Shown piece after piece: positions 52,263 through 60,747 of a stretch of DNA of 64,000 nt. The notes beneath the pieces were generated by a model. It ran no database searches. It saw only the letters and a program-made list of their open reading frames with translations, and was not told the DNA's origin. Each line of letters starts with the position of its first letter. Positions within the stretch are counted from its first letter, which is position 1. The position numbers and the translations under genes are program-made. Source of the DNA: Haloplanus rubicundus. Lineage in GTDB: Archaea > Halobacteriota > Halobacteria > Halobacteriales > Haloferacaceae. The stretch covers positions 2,480,001 through 2,544,000 of the forward strand of contig NZ_CP031148.1 of the NCBI RefSeq assembly GCF_003342675.1, in the 5' to 3' direction.

Positions 52263-52661
52263 CTACTGCCGCGGCGAATCGGGCCGGTCGTCGGCCGACG
52301 CGGCGTCGGCATCGAGCAGCGTCGTCGCGAGTCTGTCGACGACGGTCGGGCTGATCGCCCCGACCAGCGTCATCGCCTCCCGTTCGTGGTCCGGCAGGTC
52401 GAGCACCTCGTCGAAAAAGCGCGAGAGCGTGACGTACGTCCCGTACAGGTCCGCCGCCCGTTCGCGGCCCTCCGCCGTCAACGCCGCCCCGTCGTAGGGT
52501 TCGTGCGCGACCAGTCCCCGTTCGTCGAGACGCTGGAGCATCTCGGTCGTCGCGGCGGGCGAGCGGCCGACGGCGTCGGCGACCGTCCCGGGCGGAACGG
52601 GGACGTTCCCGTGACGCTCGGCGCGGTACAGGACGAGGAGGTACTGGGGGGTGCCGGTCAT
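52263..52661 (-). CDS. DtxR-family metal-dependent repressor
   Basis: A 132-residue protein: HTH (PPGTVADAVGRSPAATTEMLQRLDERGLV, read in parts) with the wing HEPYDGAALTAEGRERA, then a dimerisation domain (HEREAMTLVGAISPTVVDRLA). This is the short DtxR/SirR/Idr type. Most residues that bind the metal in DtxR are not clearly present, so ligand is open. Start at 52661 is from the family length. It is the last gene of a five-gene operon preceded by DtxR-type palindromes, so autoregulation is likely. Confidence 0.85.
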   Translation of the reverse strand: MTGTPQYLLVLYRAERHGNVPVPPGTVADAVGRSPAATTEMLQRLDERGLVAHEPYDGAALTAEGRERAADLYGTYVTLSRFFDEVLDLPDHEREAMTLVGAISPTVVDRLATTLLDADAASADDRPDSPRQ

Positions 52662-52732
52662 CGTCCGCGACGCTCCTGGCGAGTGGGACACGCGTCGACC
52701 AGTCCGCGTCGGTTGGCCGCAGGCGCCACGGC

Positions 52733-52846
52733 TCACTCCTCCGTGTCGTCCGCGTCGTCCGTTTTCTCGTCCTCCGGCACGCCGAAGAAGCCGGCGTAGA
52801 CGCCCGCCCACAGGCGCCCCCGGCGCCGTCGGGTGAGTCCCTGCAC
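52733..52846 (-). CDS. 37-residue conserved small protein
   Basis: From GTG 52846: MQGLTRRRRGRLWAGVYAGF then FFGVPEDEK and an acidic tail. Basic amphipathic start and hydrophobic WAGVYAGFFG suggest membrane or partner binding. GTG lies 2 bp after the stop of the upstream gene, so it is translated as part of the operon. Too short for a confident family. Confidence 0.6.
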   Translation of the reverse strand: MQGLTRRRRGRLWAGVYAGFFGVPEDEKTDDADDTEE

Positions 52847-52848
52847 GG

Positions 52849-53637
52849 TCAGGCCCTCCGCACTAGGTGATCCCGGACGGCGCGTTGACAGTTCAGACAC
52901 ACCGCGTCGAGACGGGCGACCGTCGACAGGACGGGGTGATCGACCGGGAAGTCCGCGTAGAGACACGGCACGAGCGTCCGGTGGTCGATCCCTGCCCCCG
53001 AGTTCGGCGCGGTGGACTCGTCGAGAAACGCCTGTCGTCGGTGGGCGAGGTCCCGACAGCGGTCGCGATGGGTAGCGAGCGTCTCGTGGCGCACCCGGAG
53101 CGCGTCGAATCCGAGGTCGGTCAGCGGCGTCTCGTCCGCGTCGGCGAGCCGTCCGGTGACCGCCTCGACGGTCGACGCCGCGTCGCCGAGTGCCGACCGT
53201 TCGCGGTCGAGGGCGGCCACCAGCGTCTCGGCTTCCACCCGTCGGGCGTGCGTCTCCGCGACGATCGCCTTCTTGAGTTCCGCCGAGAACGGCACGTCCG
53301 TCGTCGGAGCGAGGGCGACGGCGATGCCGTCCGTCAACTCGGCCCGGATGGTCGAGAGGAGAGGCTCGGAGTCGTCCGTGTCGTCGAGGCTGTGGGGACG
53401 GATCGTCTCGGCGAAGGCGGTCCGGACGGTGCGACAGCGGTCGGCCGCGCCCGACTCGCCGTGTCGGCGCGGGCCGGCAGTGGCCGTGACGCCGGCCGCG
53501 GCCGACGGCGTCGGGTCAGTCGACAGGTCGGCGACGCGCTCGGCGAACGTCTCGACCGCCTCGCGCTTTCGCTCGACCGCCTCCCGTTCCGCACGGACGC
53601 GGGACTGCGCCGACTCGATGTGGGTGGTGACGGTCAT
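52849..53637 (-). CDS. Coiled-coil haloarchaeal protein (DUF7260-like)
   Basis: A 262-residue protein. The first 45 residues (MTVTTHIESAQSRVRAEREAV...) and about 130-200 are long helices with heptad spacing; a C-terminal globular end has CLYADFPVDHPVLSTVARLD and CLNCQRAVRDHLVRR, with Cys residues that might bind metal. ATG 53637 begins 2 bp after the upstream stop codon; an earlier ATG at 53664 would overlap it. A role linked to metal response is inferred from the operon only. Confidence 0.78.
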   Translation of the reverse strand: MTVTTHIESAQSRVRAEREAVERKREAVETFAERVADLSTDPTPSAAAGVTATAGPRRHGESGAADRCRTVRTAFAETIRPHSLDDTDDSEPLLSTIRAELTDGIAVALAPTTDVPFSAELKKAIVAETHARRVEAETLVAALDRERSALGDAASTVEAVTGRLADADETPLTDLGFDALRVRHETLATHRDRCRDLAHRRQAFLDESTAPNSGAGIDHRTLVPCLYADFPVDHPVLSTVARLDAVCLNCQRAVRDHLVRRA

Positions 53638-53638
53638 C

Positions 53639-54547
53639 TCAGGCGTCGGAGCGAATCGGGGCACTGATCAGTCCGTTCGGTTCGGCGTCGGCGTCGAGAG
53701 CGAGCGTGAGCCGCCAGCCATCGCCGTCGTCGACGGCCCGGAGCGACGATGGGGGACGATCCGGGTGCCGTCGATAGAGACCGACGACGAGCGGGAGGAC
53801 GGGGAGTCGGCCGCGCCGTGGGAAGAGCGCGTACTCGGACAGGTGGACGTCGACGGATCGGGTGCCTGCGTCGAGGTCGGCCGCCCACGGTGACTGACGA
53901 TAGGCCCCGAGCAGGCCGCGACGCTGGAGGGACCCGAGAGTATCCGAGAGCGGGTCCTCGACCGGATCGACGGGCGCCAGGCGGGTCGCCGCGTCGGTGA
54001 GCACCCTGGCCTGTGCGGTCGGCGTCAGTCGTCGGTCGAGCGTCGTCGCCATCCGTTCGAGCAGGTACAGGCAGAGGCCGTCCGGATCGGCGAGGGCGTC
54101 GGCGACGGCGTCGTAATCGCTCGTGATCGCCCGCTCGGTGGCGTCGTGGCCGGCGTCCGAGAGCGTCTCGAACACGGCGGCCGCGACGCGATGACAGAAC
54201 TCGACCAAGTCCCGGTTCGACGGCTGGGCGGCCGCACCGTCGAGAACGGGCGTGGAGAGCGTCCACGTGTCCGGGTCGGGGTCGGCCGCCGAGTCCTCGG
54301 TCGCCCGGTCGTCCTGACAGACGATCACGTCGAAGTGTGGATATCGTGGGTCGTAGCGCCGGAGGTAGGCGCGGTACTGCTCGACCGTTCGGGCGGCGGT
54401 GCGGGCGGACTCCCGATCCGGGAACCGAGCTCCCGCGGCGGGGACCGGTCGGTCGCCCGTGCGCCCGCAGACGAGGTAGTAGGCGCCGTCGTCGCTCGTG
54501 AGGGCGTCGATGCGAGTCCTGAGTTCGGCGAGCGTGTCGCCGATCAT
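53639..54547 (-). CDS. Conserved haloarchaeal protein of a DtxR-type operon
   Basis: A 302-residue soluble protein. N-terminal segment (GAYYLVCGRTGDRPVPAAG then FPDRESARTAARTVEQYRAYLRR) and a middle HYDVIVCQDD-like strand (FDVIVCQDDRATE) suggest a two-domain alpha/beta protein. The start ATG 54547 overlaps the stop of the upstream 57-residue gene (ATGA). No catalytic motif is recognised. Its neighbours (DtxR repressor, operator palindromes, DpsA) point to metal homeostasis. Confidence 0.75.
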   Translation of the reverse strand: MIGDTLAELRTRIDALTSDDGAYYLVCGRTGDRPVPAAGARFPDRESARTAARTVEQYRAYLRRYDPRYPHFDVIVCQDDRATEDSAADPDPDTWTLSTPVLDGAAAQPSNRDLVEFCHRVAAAVFETLSDAGHDATERAITSDYDAVADALADPDGLCLYLLERMATTLDRRLTPTAQARVLTDAATRLAPVDPVEDPLSDTLGSLQRRGLLGAYRQSPWAADLDAGTRSVDVHLSEYALFPRRGRLPVLPLVVGLYRRHPDRPPSSLRAVDDGDGWRLTLALDADAEPNGLISAPIRSDA

Positions 54548-54717
54548 CGGTCGCTCACCGTGACTCGTCGTCGGTCGAGCGCCGGACCGCCGGCCCCGGC
54601 CCGAGCCGTCGGCACGTCCGCGGTGTCCGTTCCGGAACGGCCCACGACGACTGCGCCGCCGTCCGTGGTCGCAGCCCACCGCGTCGACGGGCCGCCGTCC
54701 GTGTCGTCGTTCGGCAT
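54544..54717 (-). CDS. 57-residue leader gene of the DtxR-type operon
   Basis: MPNDDTDGGPSTRWAATTDG... ends RRRVTVSDR; its TGA overlaps the next ATG (ATGA), a clear sign of translation. Acidic start, basic end, one WAATTDGGAVVVGRSG strand pair. The ATG lies 4 bp after the first DtxR-type palindrome, so the operator covers the start of transcription. Function unknown. Confidence 0.65.
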   Translation of the reverse strand: MPNDDTDGGPSTRWAATTDGGAVVVGRSGTDTADVPTARAGAGGPALDRRRVTVSDR

Positions 54718-54721
54718 AGGA

Positions 54722-54765
54722 TTTAGGGCAACCTAAAAGAATAAAGCGCTTTCGGCTCGCCTAAA
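54722..54765. promoter_or_regulatory. Two DtxR-type operators flanking a TATA box
   Basis: Site 1: TTTAGGGCAACCTAAA (54722-54737), a perfect 6+4+6 palindrome. Site 2: TTTCGGCTCGCCTAAA (54750-54765), one mismatch. Between them, reading the minus strand, GCTTTATTC (54739-54747) is the TATA box of the operon 54717-52263. The TTAGG..CCTAA form is the known DtxR/Idr recognition pattern. Confidence 0.8.
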
Positions 54766-54844
54766 TCACACCAGTCGACGAGCAGGCGCGTCGTAGCGGC
54801 GACGCTATCGGTCACTCGGCGGCGACGAGTTCAGCAGAATCGAG

Positions 54845-54970
54845 TCACTTCAGGACGTACTGGCAGGCGCCGTCCCGTCCGTTGTCACAGAGTCGTTCGA
54901 GCGTGTGGCAGGCGCGTTCGTTACCGTCGCTGCACTCCTCGCGGAGCAACACCATGTCTTTCTGTTTCAT
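54845..54970 (-). CDS. 41-residue Cys4 protein, unknown
   Basis: MKQKDMVLLREECSDGNERA... has Cys at 13, 21, 28 and 36, arranged as C-x7-C-x6-C-x7-C, which could bind zinc or an Fe-S cluster. Conserved charges and a helical pattern support a real gene. TAAATACAT lies about 35-45 nt upstream and a 15-bp palindrome sits between. It adjoins the metal-regulated operon. Confidence 0.65.
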   Translation of the reverse strand: MKQKDMVLLREECSDGNERACHTLERLCDNGRDGACQYVLK

Positions 54971-54986
54971 ACGTTGTCTCGTACCA

Positions 54987-55001
54987 TGCTAACAATTAGC
55001 A
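54987..55001. promoter_or_regulatory. Palindromic operator before the 41-residue gene
   Basis: TGCTAACAATTAGCA is a perfect 6+3+6 inverted repeat, placed between the TATA-like box and the gene start, where a repressor would block transcription. It is distinct from the TTAGG..CCTAA type at 54722. Confidence 0.6.
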
Positions 55002-55483
55002 ATGTATTTACGCTTATCGATCGGGCAACGTTAGCCACTATCTCGGACGGCGACGCGACTCGTGGGTCGAGAACGATATGAATGTGGACGGCGGGATTGC
55101 CCGGCGTTCCGCTCCGGGGAGTCCCGGTCGCCTCCTCCACCCCGCGATCCTTCGAGCGACGGGCGTCCGGCGGTGGGCTGCTCGCTTCCGCGCCTGACCC
55201 GGTGCCACCGACGAACCGCGACGGAGCGTCCCTGCGGATGCGCGCCGCGGACCGCTGTCCCCGAAGGACGAGGCTTCCACGTTGGCTCCCGGGGCCCGAA
55301 CCGGTCTGACCGGACGCCCCCGAGTTCGGTCCCCGCTCAAGACCGTAGTGCGGGTGGGAGAGCAGGGCCTAACTGCCCGACCTAGTCCACTCTATCGTAT
55401 GCCGGTTCCTCTTAAGGGCCTTTCGACTCACCGGCCGTTCCATCCCTATCGTTTGACAAGCCAGCGGATAGAGACGCTACACG
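55002..55483. other. Long non-coding stretch before the MgtC-like gene
   Basis: About 480 bp without a supported gene. GC-rich with several inverted GC runs (for example GGTCTGACCGG near 55290, AGGGCCTAACTGCCCG near 55362). It may hold a structured RNA or a long leader, but no known RNA family was recognised. Confidence 0.4.
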
Positions 55484-56737
55484 ATGGTCGATCCTTCGGT
55501 CGCTCCCCTCAGCGAGATTGTCCTGCGCCTCCTCCTCGCGGCCGGTCTCGGGGCACTCATCGGGCTGGAACGGGAGCAAAGCGAGTCGGGCGGATCGTTC
55601 GCCGGAAGTCGGACGTTTCCGCTGATCGCCCTCTACGGAGCGCTCGTTCAGGCGTTCTTTCCGGCCGTCCTTCCGCTCGTCGTCGGCACACTCGTCGTGC
55701 CACTCACCGTCGCGTACGTCGGGAAGATCCGGTACGAGGGCGATATCGGATTGACGACGCTCGTGGCTGCCCTCGTCACGATCGTCCTCGGCGCAATGAC
55801 GACGCATTCGGATCGGGGTGCGGTCGTCGCGATCATCGCTGGGGGCGCCGTCACGGTCCTACTCTCGGTGAAAGATCCGGTACACGAATTCGTCGATCGG
55901 ATCGAAGAGAGCGAACGCCGGGCGTCGGCGAAGTTTATCCTCGTCGTCCTCGTCGTGCTCCCCGCACTACCGAATCGGTCGCTCGATGCCTTCTACGGGC
56001 TCAATCCACGATTCGTCTGGTTGATGGTCGTCTTCGTCACCGGCCTCGGATTCGTGGCGTACCTGCTCGGACAAACGCTCGGCCCCGAACGGGGTATCGC
56101 CCTCACTGGGATCGTCGGGGGATTCGTCTCCTCGACCGCAACGACGGTTTCGATGGCGGAGAAGACGACCCGGAACGCGGCGCTGCATCACGTCTGCGCA
56201 TTCGCGGTCGTCACCGCCTCTATCGTGATGTTTCCGCGAGCACTCATCGAGATCGCAGTCGTCAACCCCGACTTGCTCCCACACGTCGCACTACCGCTGG
56301 GAGGGATGACTACCGTGGGTGTGATCGCTGCCGTGGCGCTGTACTGGCGGACTGCCACCGACGAGACGGTCGAACCGGACACGCTCACGAACCCGTTTCG
56401 CCTGCGGCCGGCCCTCCTCTTCGGAGCCATCTTCGCGACCGTGTTGCTCGTCGCCGACTACGCCAACGAGTGGTTCGGCGCCTCGGGGGTGTACGTGACC
56501 GCGTTCTTCTCCGGCCTCGCCGACGTCGACGCGATGACGATCACGCTGAGTCGACTCGCGGCGGAGGGGACGGTCTCGACGCAGGTCGCCACGACGGGCA
56601 TCGTCATCGCGGCCATCGCGAACACATTCCTCAAAGCCGTGTTGGCGTGGCTTCTCGGGACCCACCGGTTGGGGTGGCTCGTGTCTCTCGTGCTCGGTGT
56701 CGTCGTTCTGAGCGGCCTGGCCTTTCTCGTCGTGTGA
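55484..56737 (+). CDS. MgtC/SapB family membrane protein with DUF4010
   Basis: A 417-residue membrane protein. The N-terminal MgtC/SapB part has GALIGLEREQSESGGSFAGSRTFPLI (read in parts), the family signature; after about 150 residues a DUF4010 half follows with GIVGGFVSSTATTVSMAEKT and FFSGLADVDAMTI. About 11 hydrophobic helices. The family is linked with Mg2+ limitation and membrane potential, but the transported ion, if any, is unknown. No operon partner. Confidence 0.88.
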   Translation: MVDPSVAPLSEIVLRLLLAAGLGALIGLEREQSESGGSFAGSRTFPLIALYGALVQAFFPAVLPLVVGTLVVPLTVAYVGKIRYEGDIGLTTLVAALVTIVLGAMTTHSDRGAVVAIIAGGAVTVLLSVKDPVHEFVDRIEESERRASAKFILVVLVVLPALPNRSLDAFYGLNPRFVWLMVVFVTGLGFVAYLLGQTLGPERGIALTGIVGGFVSSTATTVSMAEKTTRNAALHHVCAFAVVTASIVMFPRALIEIAVVNPDLLPHVALPLGGMTTVGVIAAVALYWRTATDETVEPDTLTNPFRLRPALLFGAIFATVLLVADYANEWFGASGVYVTAFFSGLADVDAMTITLSRLAAEGTVSTQVATTGIVIAAIANTFLKAVLAWLLGTHRLGWLVSLVLGVVVLSGLAFLVV

Positions 56738-56800
56738 ACGCCCCAACTCCGGGTGCTCGACCGAGCGGCCGGACGGCGTCGGCGCGGCAAGTCCAGCGCC

Positions 56801-57208
56801 TCAGAGCACGGCCCGCGCGTACAGCGCGGCGGCGGCGGGGATCACCGCCGTCACGACGACGACGTACCACCGGTGATCGACGATCCACGACGCGGGAAAG
56901 CCGAAGAGTGGCTGAAGCGACACCGAGGCCGCCCACAGGAGGGCAACGAGGAGGGCGACGACGCCGAGGGCGAGGGCGATGCCTGCGGCCGTCGTCGGGT
57001 CGGTCCGACCGCGCACGCCCGCCAGGAAGACCACGGCGCCGACGAGGGCGAAAAAGAGAACGGCGCCGACGCCGAGGGGGCCGGCGGCGTAGTACCGGCC
57101 GAGCTGTGGTCCCCAGCCGGTGGCGACGAGATAGGGGAGGGCGAGCGTGACGACGACGGCGAGACAGCCGGCGATGCCCAGGGCGGGCGCGGCCTGCTCC
57201 GTTCGCAT
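56801..57208 (-). CDS. Four-helix membrane protein, unknown
   Basis: A 135-residue protein with four hydrophobic segments (GIAGCLAVVVTLALPYLV; GVGAVLFFALVGAVVFLAG; AGIALALGVVALLVALLWA; YVVVVTAVIPAAAALYA). Start ATG 57208 (MRTEQAAPALG) is more likely than an upstream GTG, which adds a basic Pro-rich stretch lying in a promoter region. It is divergent from the NYN gene. No functional motif. Confidence 0.75.
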   Translation of the reverse strand: MRTEQAAPALGIAGCLAVVVTLALPYLVATGWGPQLGRYYAAGPLGVGAVLFFALVGAVVFLAGVRGRTDPTTAAGIALALGVVALLVALLWAASVSLQPLFGFPASWIVDHRWYVVVVTAVIPAAAALYARAVL

Positions 57209-57311
57209 ACCCCATCCTCCCCCCGCCGGCGGGTTAAATCGCTCGTATCGCCGCCGAGGCGGCGGGGCGATGAGCAAGGAATTTAGTCGCGCGCGCTCCA
57301 GTGAGGCCAAC

Positions 57312-57809
57312 GTGACCGACATCCACACGAACCAGCGCGTCGCGATGCTCGCGGACGCGCAGAACCTCTATCACTCGGCTCAGAGTCTCTACTCCCGCAA
57401 CATCGACTACTCGGCGCTCCTCTCGAAAGGCGTCTCCGAGCGCGAACTCGTCCGCGCCATCGCCTACGTCATCCGTGCCGACTCACCCGAGGAGGAGCGC
57501 TTCTTCGAGGCGCTCCAGGACATCGGCTTCGAGACCAAGATCAAGGACATCAAGACCTTCGGCGACGGCACGAAGAAGGCCGACTGGGACGTCGGCATCA
57601 GCCTGGACGCCGTGACCCTCGCGAACCACGTCGACGTCGTGGTGCTGTGTACCGGCGACGGCGACTTCTCCCGGCTCTGCTCGCATCTCCGCCACGAGGG
57701 CGTCCGCGTCGAGGTGATGGCCTTCGGCTCCTCCACCGCCGACGAACTCGTCGACGCCGCGGACTCCTTTCTCGACCTCTCGGAGCGCGAAGAGACGTTC
57801 CTGCTTTAG
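57312..57809 (+). CDS. NYN-domain (LabA/PIN-like) putative ribonuclease
   Basis: A 165-residue protein with a PIN-like NYN core: Asp in MLADAQNLYHSA, DWDVGISLDAV and CTGDGDFSRLCSHLR supply the acidic metal site. Such proteins are RNA nucleases. I chose GTG 57312 because AATTTAG about 27-32 nt upstream forms a TATA box and MTDIHTNQRVAMLAD is a plausible family start; an ATG at 57270 would add 14 residues across it. It ends overlapping the convergent 57806 gene by 4 bp. Confidence 0.82.
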   Translation: MTDIHTNQRVAMLADAQNLYHSAQSLYSRNIDYSALLSKGVSERELVRAIAYVIRADSPEEERFFEALQDIGFETKIKDIKTFGDGTKKADWDVGISLDAVTLANHVDVVVLCTGDGDFSRLCSHLRHEGVRVEVMAFGSSTADELVDAADSFLDLSEREETFLL

Positions 57810-58705
57810 TCCCACTCGTCGTCCAGCACGCGCTCCTCGACCGACCGTCCGTTCAGCCGGTAGAAGGCCGTGGCGTAGGTGTGCCGGAAGGCGAAAAACA
57901 GCGCCGTCGTCGCCGCGGAGACGAGCGAGAGCGCGACCACCTCGGGCGTCGAGAGGCCGAGGCCAACCCCGCCGCCGAACAGTTCGCCCATCCCCGGCGT
58001 TCCACCGGCGCCGGGACCACCCGGACTCATCCCGCCGCCGATGGGTCCGGGCGTCTCGCCCGACCCCGCCCCGCTCGTCAGGAAGCGGTAGGCGGCGAAC
58101 CCGGAGACGGGAAGCGCGGCGAGACCACCCAACACGACCGTGACGACGCTGTAGCCGAGCGTGCTGGCGACGTTACTCCGGACGAAGTCGACGCTTCCGG
58201 TGACGGCGTCGACCGGCCCCGCGTCGTCGACGACGACGACCACGGGGTAGAACTGGACGAGAAAGAGGACGACGAGGTACGCGAGCGCGAGGACGACACC
58301 GAGGGCCGCACCGGCGAGGCCGACGGGACCGACCGAGCCACCGGCGGCGACGACGGTGACGAGGGCGAGCACGAGGAAGGCGATGCCGAACGCCAACTGG
58401 ATGCCGAACTCGACGAGGGTCGCGAGCAGAAGGTCGACGTACCGTCCTTTGCCCGTCGCGGTGAACGCCCCGACCGACGCGTCGCCGTCGAGCGCCTCGC
58501 GGGCCATCCCGACGACGCCGGCGACGACGAAGGGCGTGAGAAAGAAGGTGAGCAACTGGAGCGCCGCCGGGGCGAGCGGCACCGAGGCGAGTTGGAGGGC
58601 GCGCTGTGGGAGGACGACCAGCGCGTAGGCGAGACCACCGAGAAAGAGGACGGGGTTGCGCGAGAGCGCGTCGACCGCCGTCCGGAGGGACTGAACCGCT
58701 GACAT
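57806..58705 (-). CDS. Haloarchaeal polytopic membrane protein (DUF7847-like)
   Basis: A 299-residue protein with about six hydrophobic segments, an Ala/Val-rich core and a Gly/Pro-rich loop (GSGETPGPIGGGMSPGG) before the last helix. The pattern (TFFLTPFVVAGVVGMAREAL) is that of haloarchaeal DUF7847 proteins, unknown in function. Start ATG 58705 (MSAVQSLRTAVDAL) gives the usual short N-terminus. Confidence 0.75.
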   Translation of the reverse strand: MSAVQSLRTAVDALSRNPVLFLGGLAYALVVLPQRALQLASVPLAPAALQLLTFFLTPFVVAGVVGMAREALDGDASVGAFTATGKGRYVDLLLATLVEFGIQLAFGIAFLVLALVTVVAAGGSVGPVGLAGAALGVVLALAYLVVLFLVQFYPVVVVVDDAGPVDAVTGSVDFVRSNVASTLGYSVVTVVLGGLAALPVSGFAAYRFLTSGAGSGETPGPIGGGMSPGGPGAGGTPGMGELFGGGVGLGLSTPEVVALSLVSAATTALFFAFRHTYATAFYRLNGRSVEERVLDDEWD

Positions 58706-58796
58706 ACCCATGGAGGGGTGTACCGAACACATAAAGCTGGTGAGATGCCCGGACGGCGGGGCCAACGTATAACCCGTCGCTCGCCGACGACCACCC

Positions 58797-59243
58797 ATGC
58801 GCGTCAGCGTCATCGGTGGGAGTCGCGTCGACGAGGCCACGGCGGAGCGGGCGCGGGCGGTCGGCCGCCTGCTCGCCGAGCGAGGGTACGTCGTCGTCTG
58901 TGGCGGCCTCGGCGGGGTCATGGAGGCGGTCTGTGCCGGCGCGAGCGAGGCCGGCGGCGAGACGGTGGGCATCCTGCCGACGGCCGACCGCCGCGACGCC
59001 AACGAGTACGTCGACACCGCCGTCGCGACGGGGCTGGGACACGCCAGAAACGCGATGGTCGTGATGAACGGCGACGCGGTCGTCGCTATCGACGGCGGCG
59101 CCGGGACGCTCTCCGAACTCGGGTTCGCCGGCGTCTTCGACCGGCCGGTGGCCGGTCTCGGCACCCACGACGTCGCCGGCGTCGAGGCCGTCGACACACC
59201 CGAACAGGCGGTCGACTACGTGGCGGCCGCGCTGGAGGGCTAA
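58797..59243 (+). CDS. TIGR00725/LOG-family protein
   Basis: A 148-residue Rossmann-like protein: RVSVIGGSRV, YVVVCGGLGGVMEAVCAGA, then AIDGGAGTLSE, which corresponds to the PGGxGTxxE motif of LOG phosphoribohydrolases (P replaced by D). Members act on nucleoside monophosphates or carry molybdenum cofactor; the exact substrate is unknown. ACGTATAACC about 27-33 nt upstream gives a leaderless start. Overlaps trmO by 4 bp tail to tail. Confidence 0.85.
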   Translation: MRVSVIGGSRVDEATAERARAVGRLLAERGYVVVCGGLGGVMEAVCAGASEAGGETVGILPTADRRDANEYVDTAVATGLGHARNAMVVMNGDAVVAIDGGAGTLSELGFAGVFDRPVAGLGTHDVAGVEAVDTPEQAVDYVAAALEG

Positions 59244-59614
59244 TCGAGCGGGACCTTCAGATCGATCACCGGACTGCCGTCGGCCATGTCCACCCCGCGA
59301 AGGTCGAGGCGGCCGGCCGTGGGGTCGACCGTCTCCACGGCACACTCGGTGACACAGACCGGGTTCGGCCGCGCGGGCGAGCGGGAGGTGAAGACGCCGC
59401 GGCCGGGGTCGCGATCCAGCGTCAGCACCGACCGGTCGGCGCGGTCGGCCCACCAGACCACCACGACCCGGTCGCCGTCGAAGCCCGTCAGCCCCTCGCG
59501 GTACGCCGGATCGACATCGAGGATACCCTCGGCGTCGTCGCGGAAGCCCTGCCGGGGCGCCTCGCTCGTCGTCTCGAAGGGGGTGTGGACGGTGCCGATG
59601 GGGTCACACTCCAT
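59240..59614 (-). CDS. trmO: tRNA (t6A37)-methyltransferase TrmO
   Basis: A 124-residue TrmO/UPF0066 protein: CDPIGTVHTPF at the start, APRQGF, and TSRSPARPNPVCVTECAVE, the SAM-binding segment of this beta-barrel methyltransferase. It adds a methyl group to the t6A37 base of threonine tRNAs. The length is near the lower limit of the family, lacking the C-terminal extension of bacterial TsaA. Confidence 0.9.
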   Translation of the reverse strand: MECDPIGTVHTPFETTSEAPRQGFRDDAEGILDVDPAYREGLTGFDGDRVVVVWWADRADRSVLTLDRDPGRGVFTSRSPARPNPVCVTECAVETVDPTAGRLDLRGVDMADGSPVIDLKVPLD

Positions 59615-59656
59615 GGAGAGCGGAAGAACGGGAGGGGAGAAAAGCGTGGGGAGCGA

Positions 59657-60691
59657 TCACCAGGTGCCGTGGAACGTGTCGAACGAGAGGGAGTCGAGGG
59701 GTTCGTCGCCGACGGCGATGCGGTACTCGCCCGGCGTGAGCATCGGTTTGTGGAACTGCGGGCCGTCGTCGGTCGTGATGCGCGGACAGCCGGTGTTGAC
59801 GAAGGCGTCCATGTCGAAGTTGCGGAGGCGGTCCGGCGTCACCTCGTCCATCGTGATGAGGTAGGCGTCGTCGTTGTCGTTGACGATCTCCTCCGCCATC
59901 TCCCAGCGGCCCTGTCCGATCTTCGTACAGAAGATGACGCCCCACTTCTCGGCGTCCATCGCGCGGTGGACGGCGCCGTAGCGCTGCTTCATGAACTTCT
60001 CCGTGTCGGCGACGGTGACGACGTTGTTGACGGGGTCGGCGATGACGACCTTCTTGTCCGGATGCTCCATCGCCAAGCCGAGCGGGTGGAACTTCCCGCC
60101 GCCGACGTAGAGCACCTGATCGGCGTCGATGTCCGCGGAGGCGTAGTTACAGCCGAGCACCTGCCCCTCGTGGGTGAGACGGTCGTCGCCCTTCCGGGTG
60201 TGGACGGTGTAGCCCTCCGATTCGAGCCACGACTTCATCTCCCCGAAGCGGTTCATGTGCTGGGCCGTGGTGACGAGACCCACGTCCTCCTCGGGCAGTT
60301 CCGCCAGCGCATCCTCCATCATCGGGAAGGGGTCGACGTTGGAGAAGAGGGGGACGTAGATGATCTTCTCGGACTCCTTCATCGGCGAGTGGCCGAAGTG
60401 GACGAACACGTCCGTCCGGCGCATGAGGTAGGTGTCGAGGTCGCAGGCGCCGTAACAGGGCTGGCCCGAGAGCATGTAGGTCACGTCGTCGTCGGTGAGC
60501 GCGCGGAGGTCGTCGGCGACGGCGGGACCGCGACGCTTCAGCCCCTCGGGGAACTGGAGGCCGACCTTCGTGGCGTTCCGTTCCTCGACCGCCTCGACGA
60601 TGCGGTCGAGTTCGTAATCCCACTCCCGGTCGTGTTTGAGGGACATGCCGGTGTTCCGGAGGTCCCCCTCGGTAGACGCGTCCTGACTCAT
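59657..60691 (-). CDS. dph2: Diphthamide biosynthesis enzyme Dph2
   Basis: A 344-residue radical-SAM-like enzyme with the three cluster Cys residues of archaeal Dph2: GQPCYGACD (Cys79), LGCNYA and NTGCPR. It transfers the aminocarboxypropyl group of SAM to a histidine of translation factor EF-2, the first step to diphthamide. ATG 60691 (MSQDASTEGD) is chosen; an earlier frame runs into palindrome copy e. Lies beside trmO, another translation-related gene. Confidence 0.93.
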   Translation of the reverse strand: MSQDASTEGDLRNTGMSLKHDREWDYELDRIVEAVEERNATKVGLQFPEGLKRRGPAVADDLRALTDDDVTYMLSGQPCYGACDLDTYLMRRTDVFVHFGHSPMKESEKIIYVPLFSNVDPFPMMEDALAELPEEDVGLVTTAQHMNRFGEMKSWLESEGYTVHTRKGDDRLTHEGQVLGCNYASADIDADQVLYVGGGKFHPLGLAMEHPDKKVVIADPVNNVVTVADTEKFMKQRYGAVHRAMDAEKWGVIFCTKIGQGRWEMAEEIVNDNDDAYLITMDEVTPDRLRNFDMDAFVNTGCPRITTDDGPQFHKPMLTPGEYRIAVGDEPLDSLSFDTFHGTW

Positions 60692-60747
60692 TACCGCTCC
60701 GTTGCCGGCGTGGGCGGTTAAGGTCCGCGCTTCGGGGTGGCGCGTCG

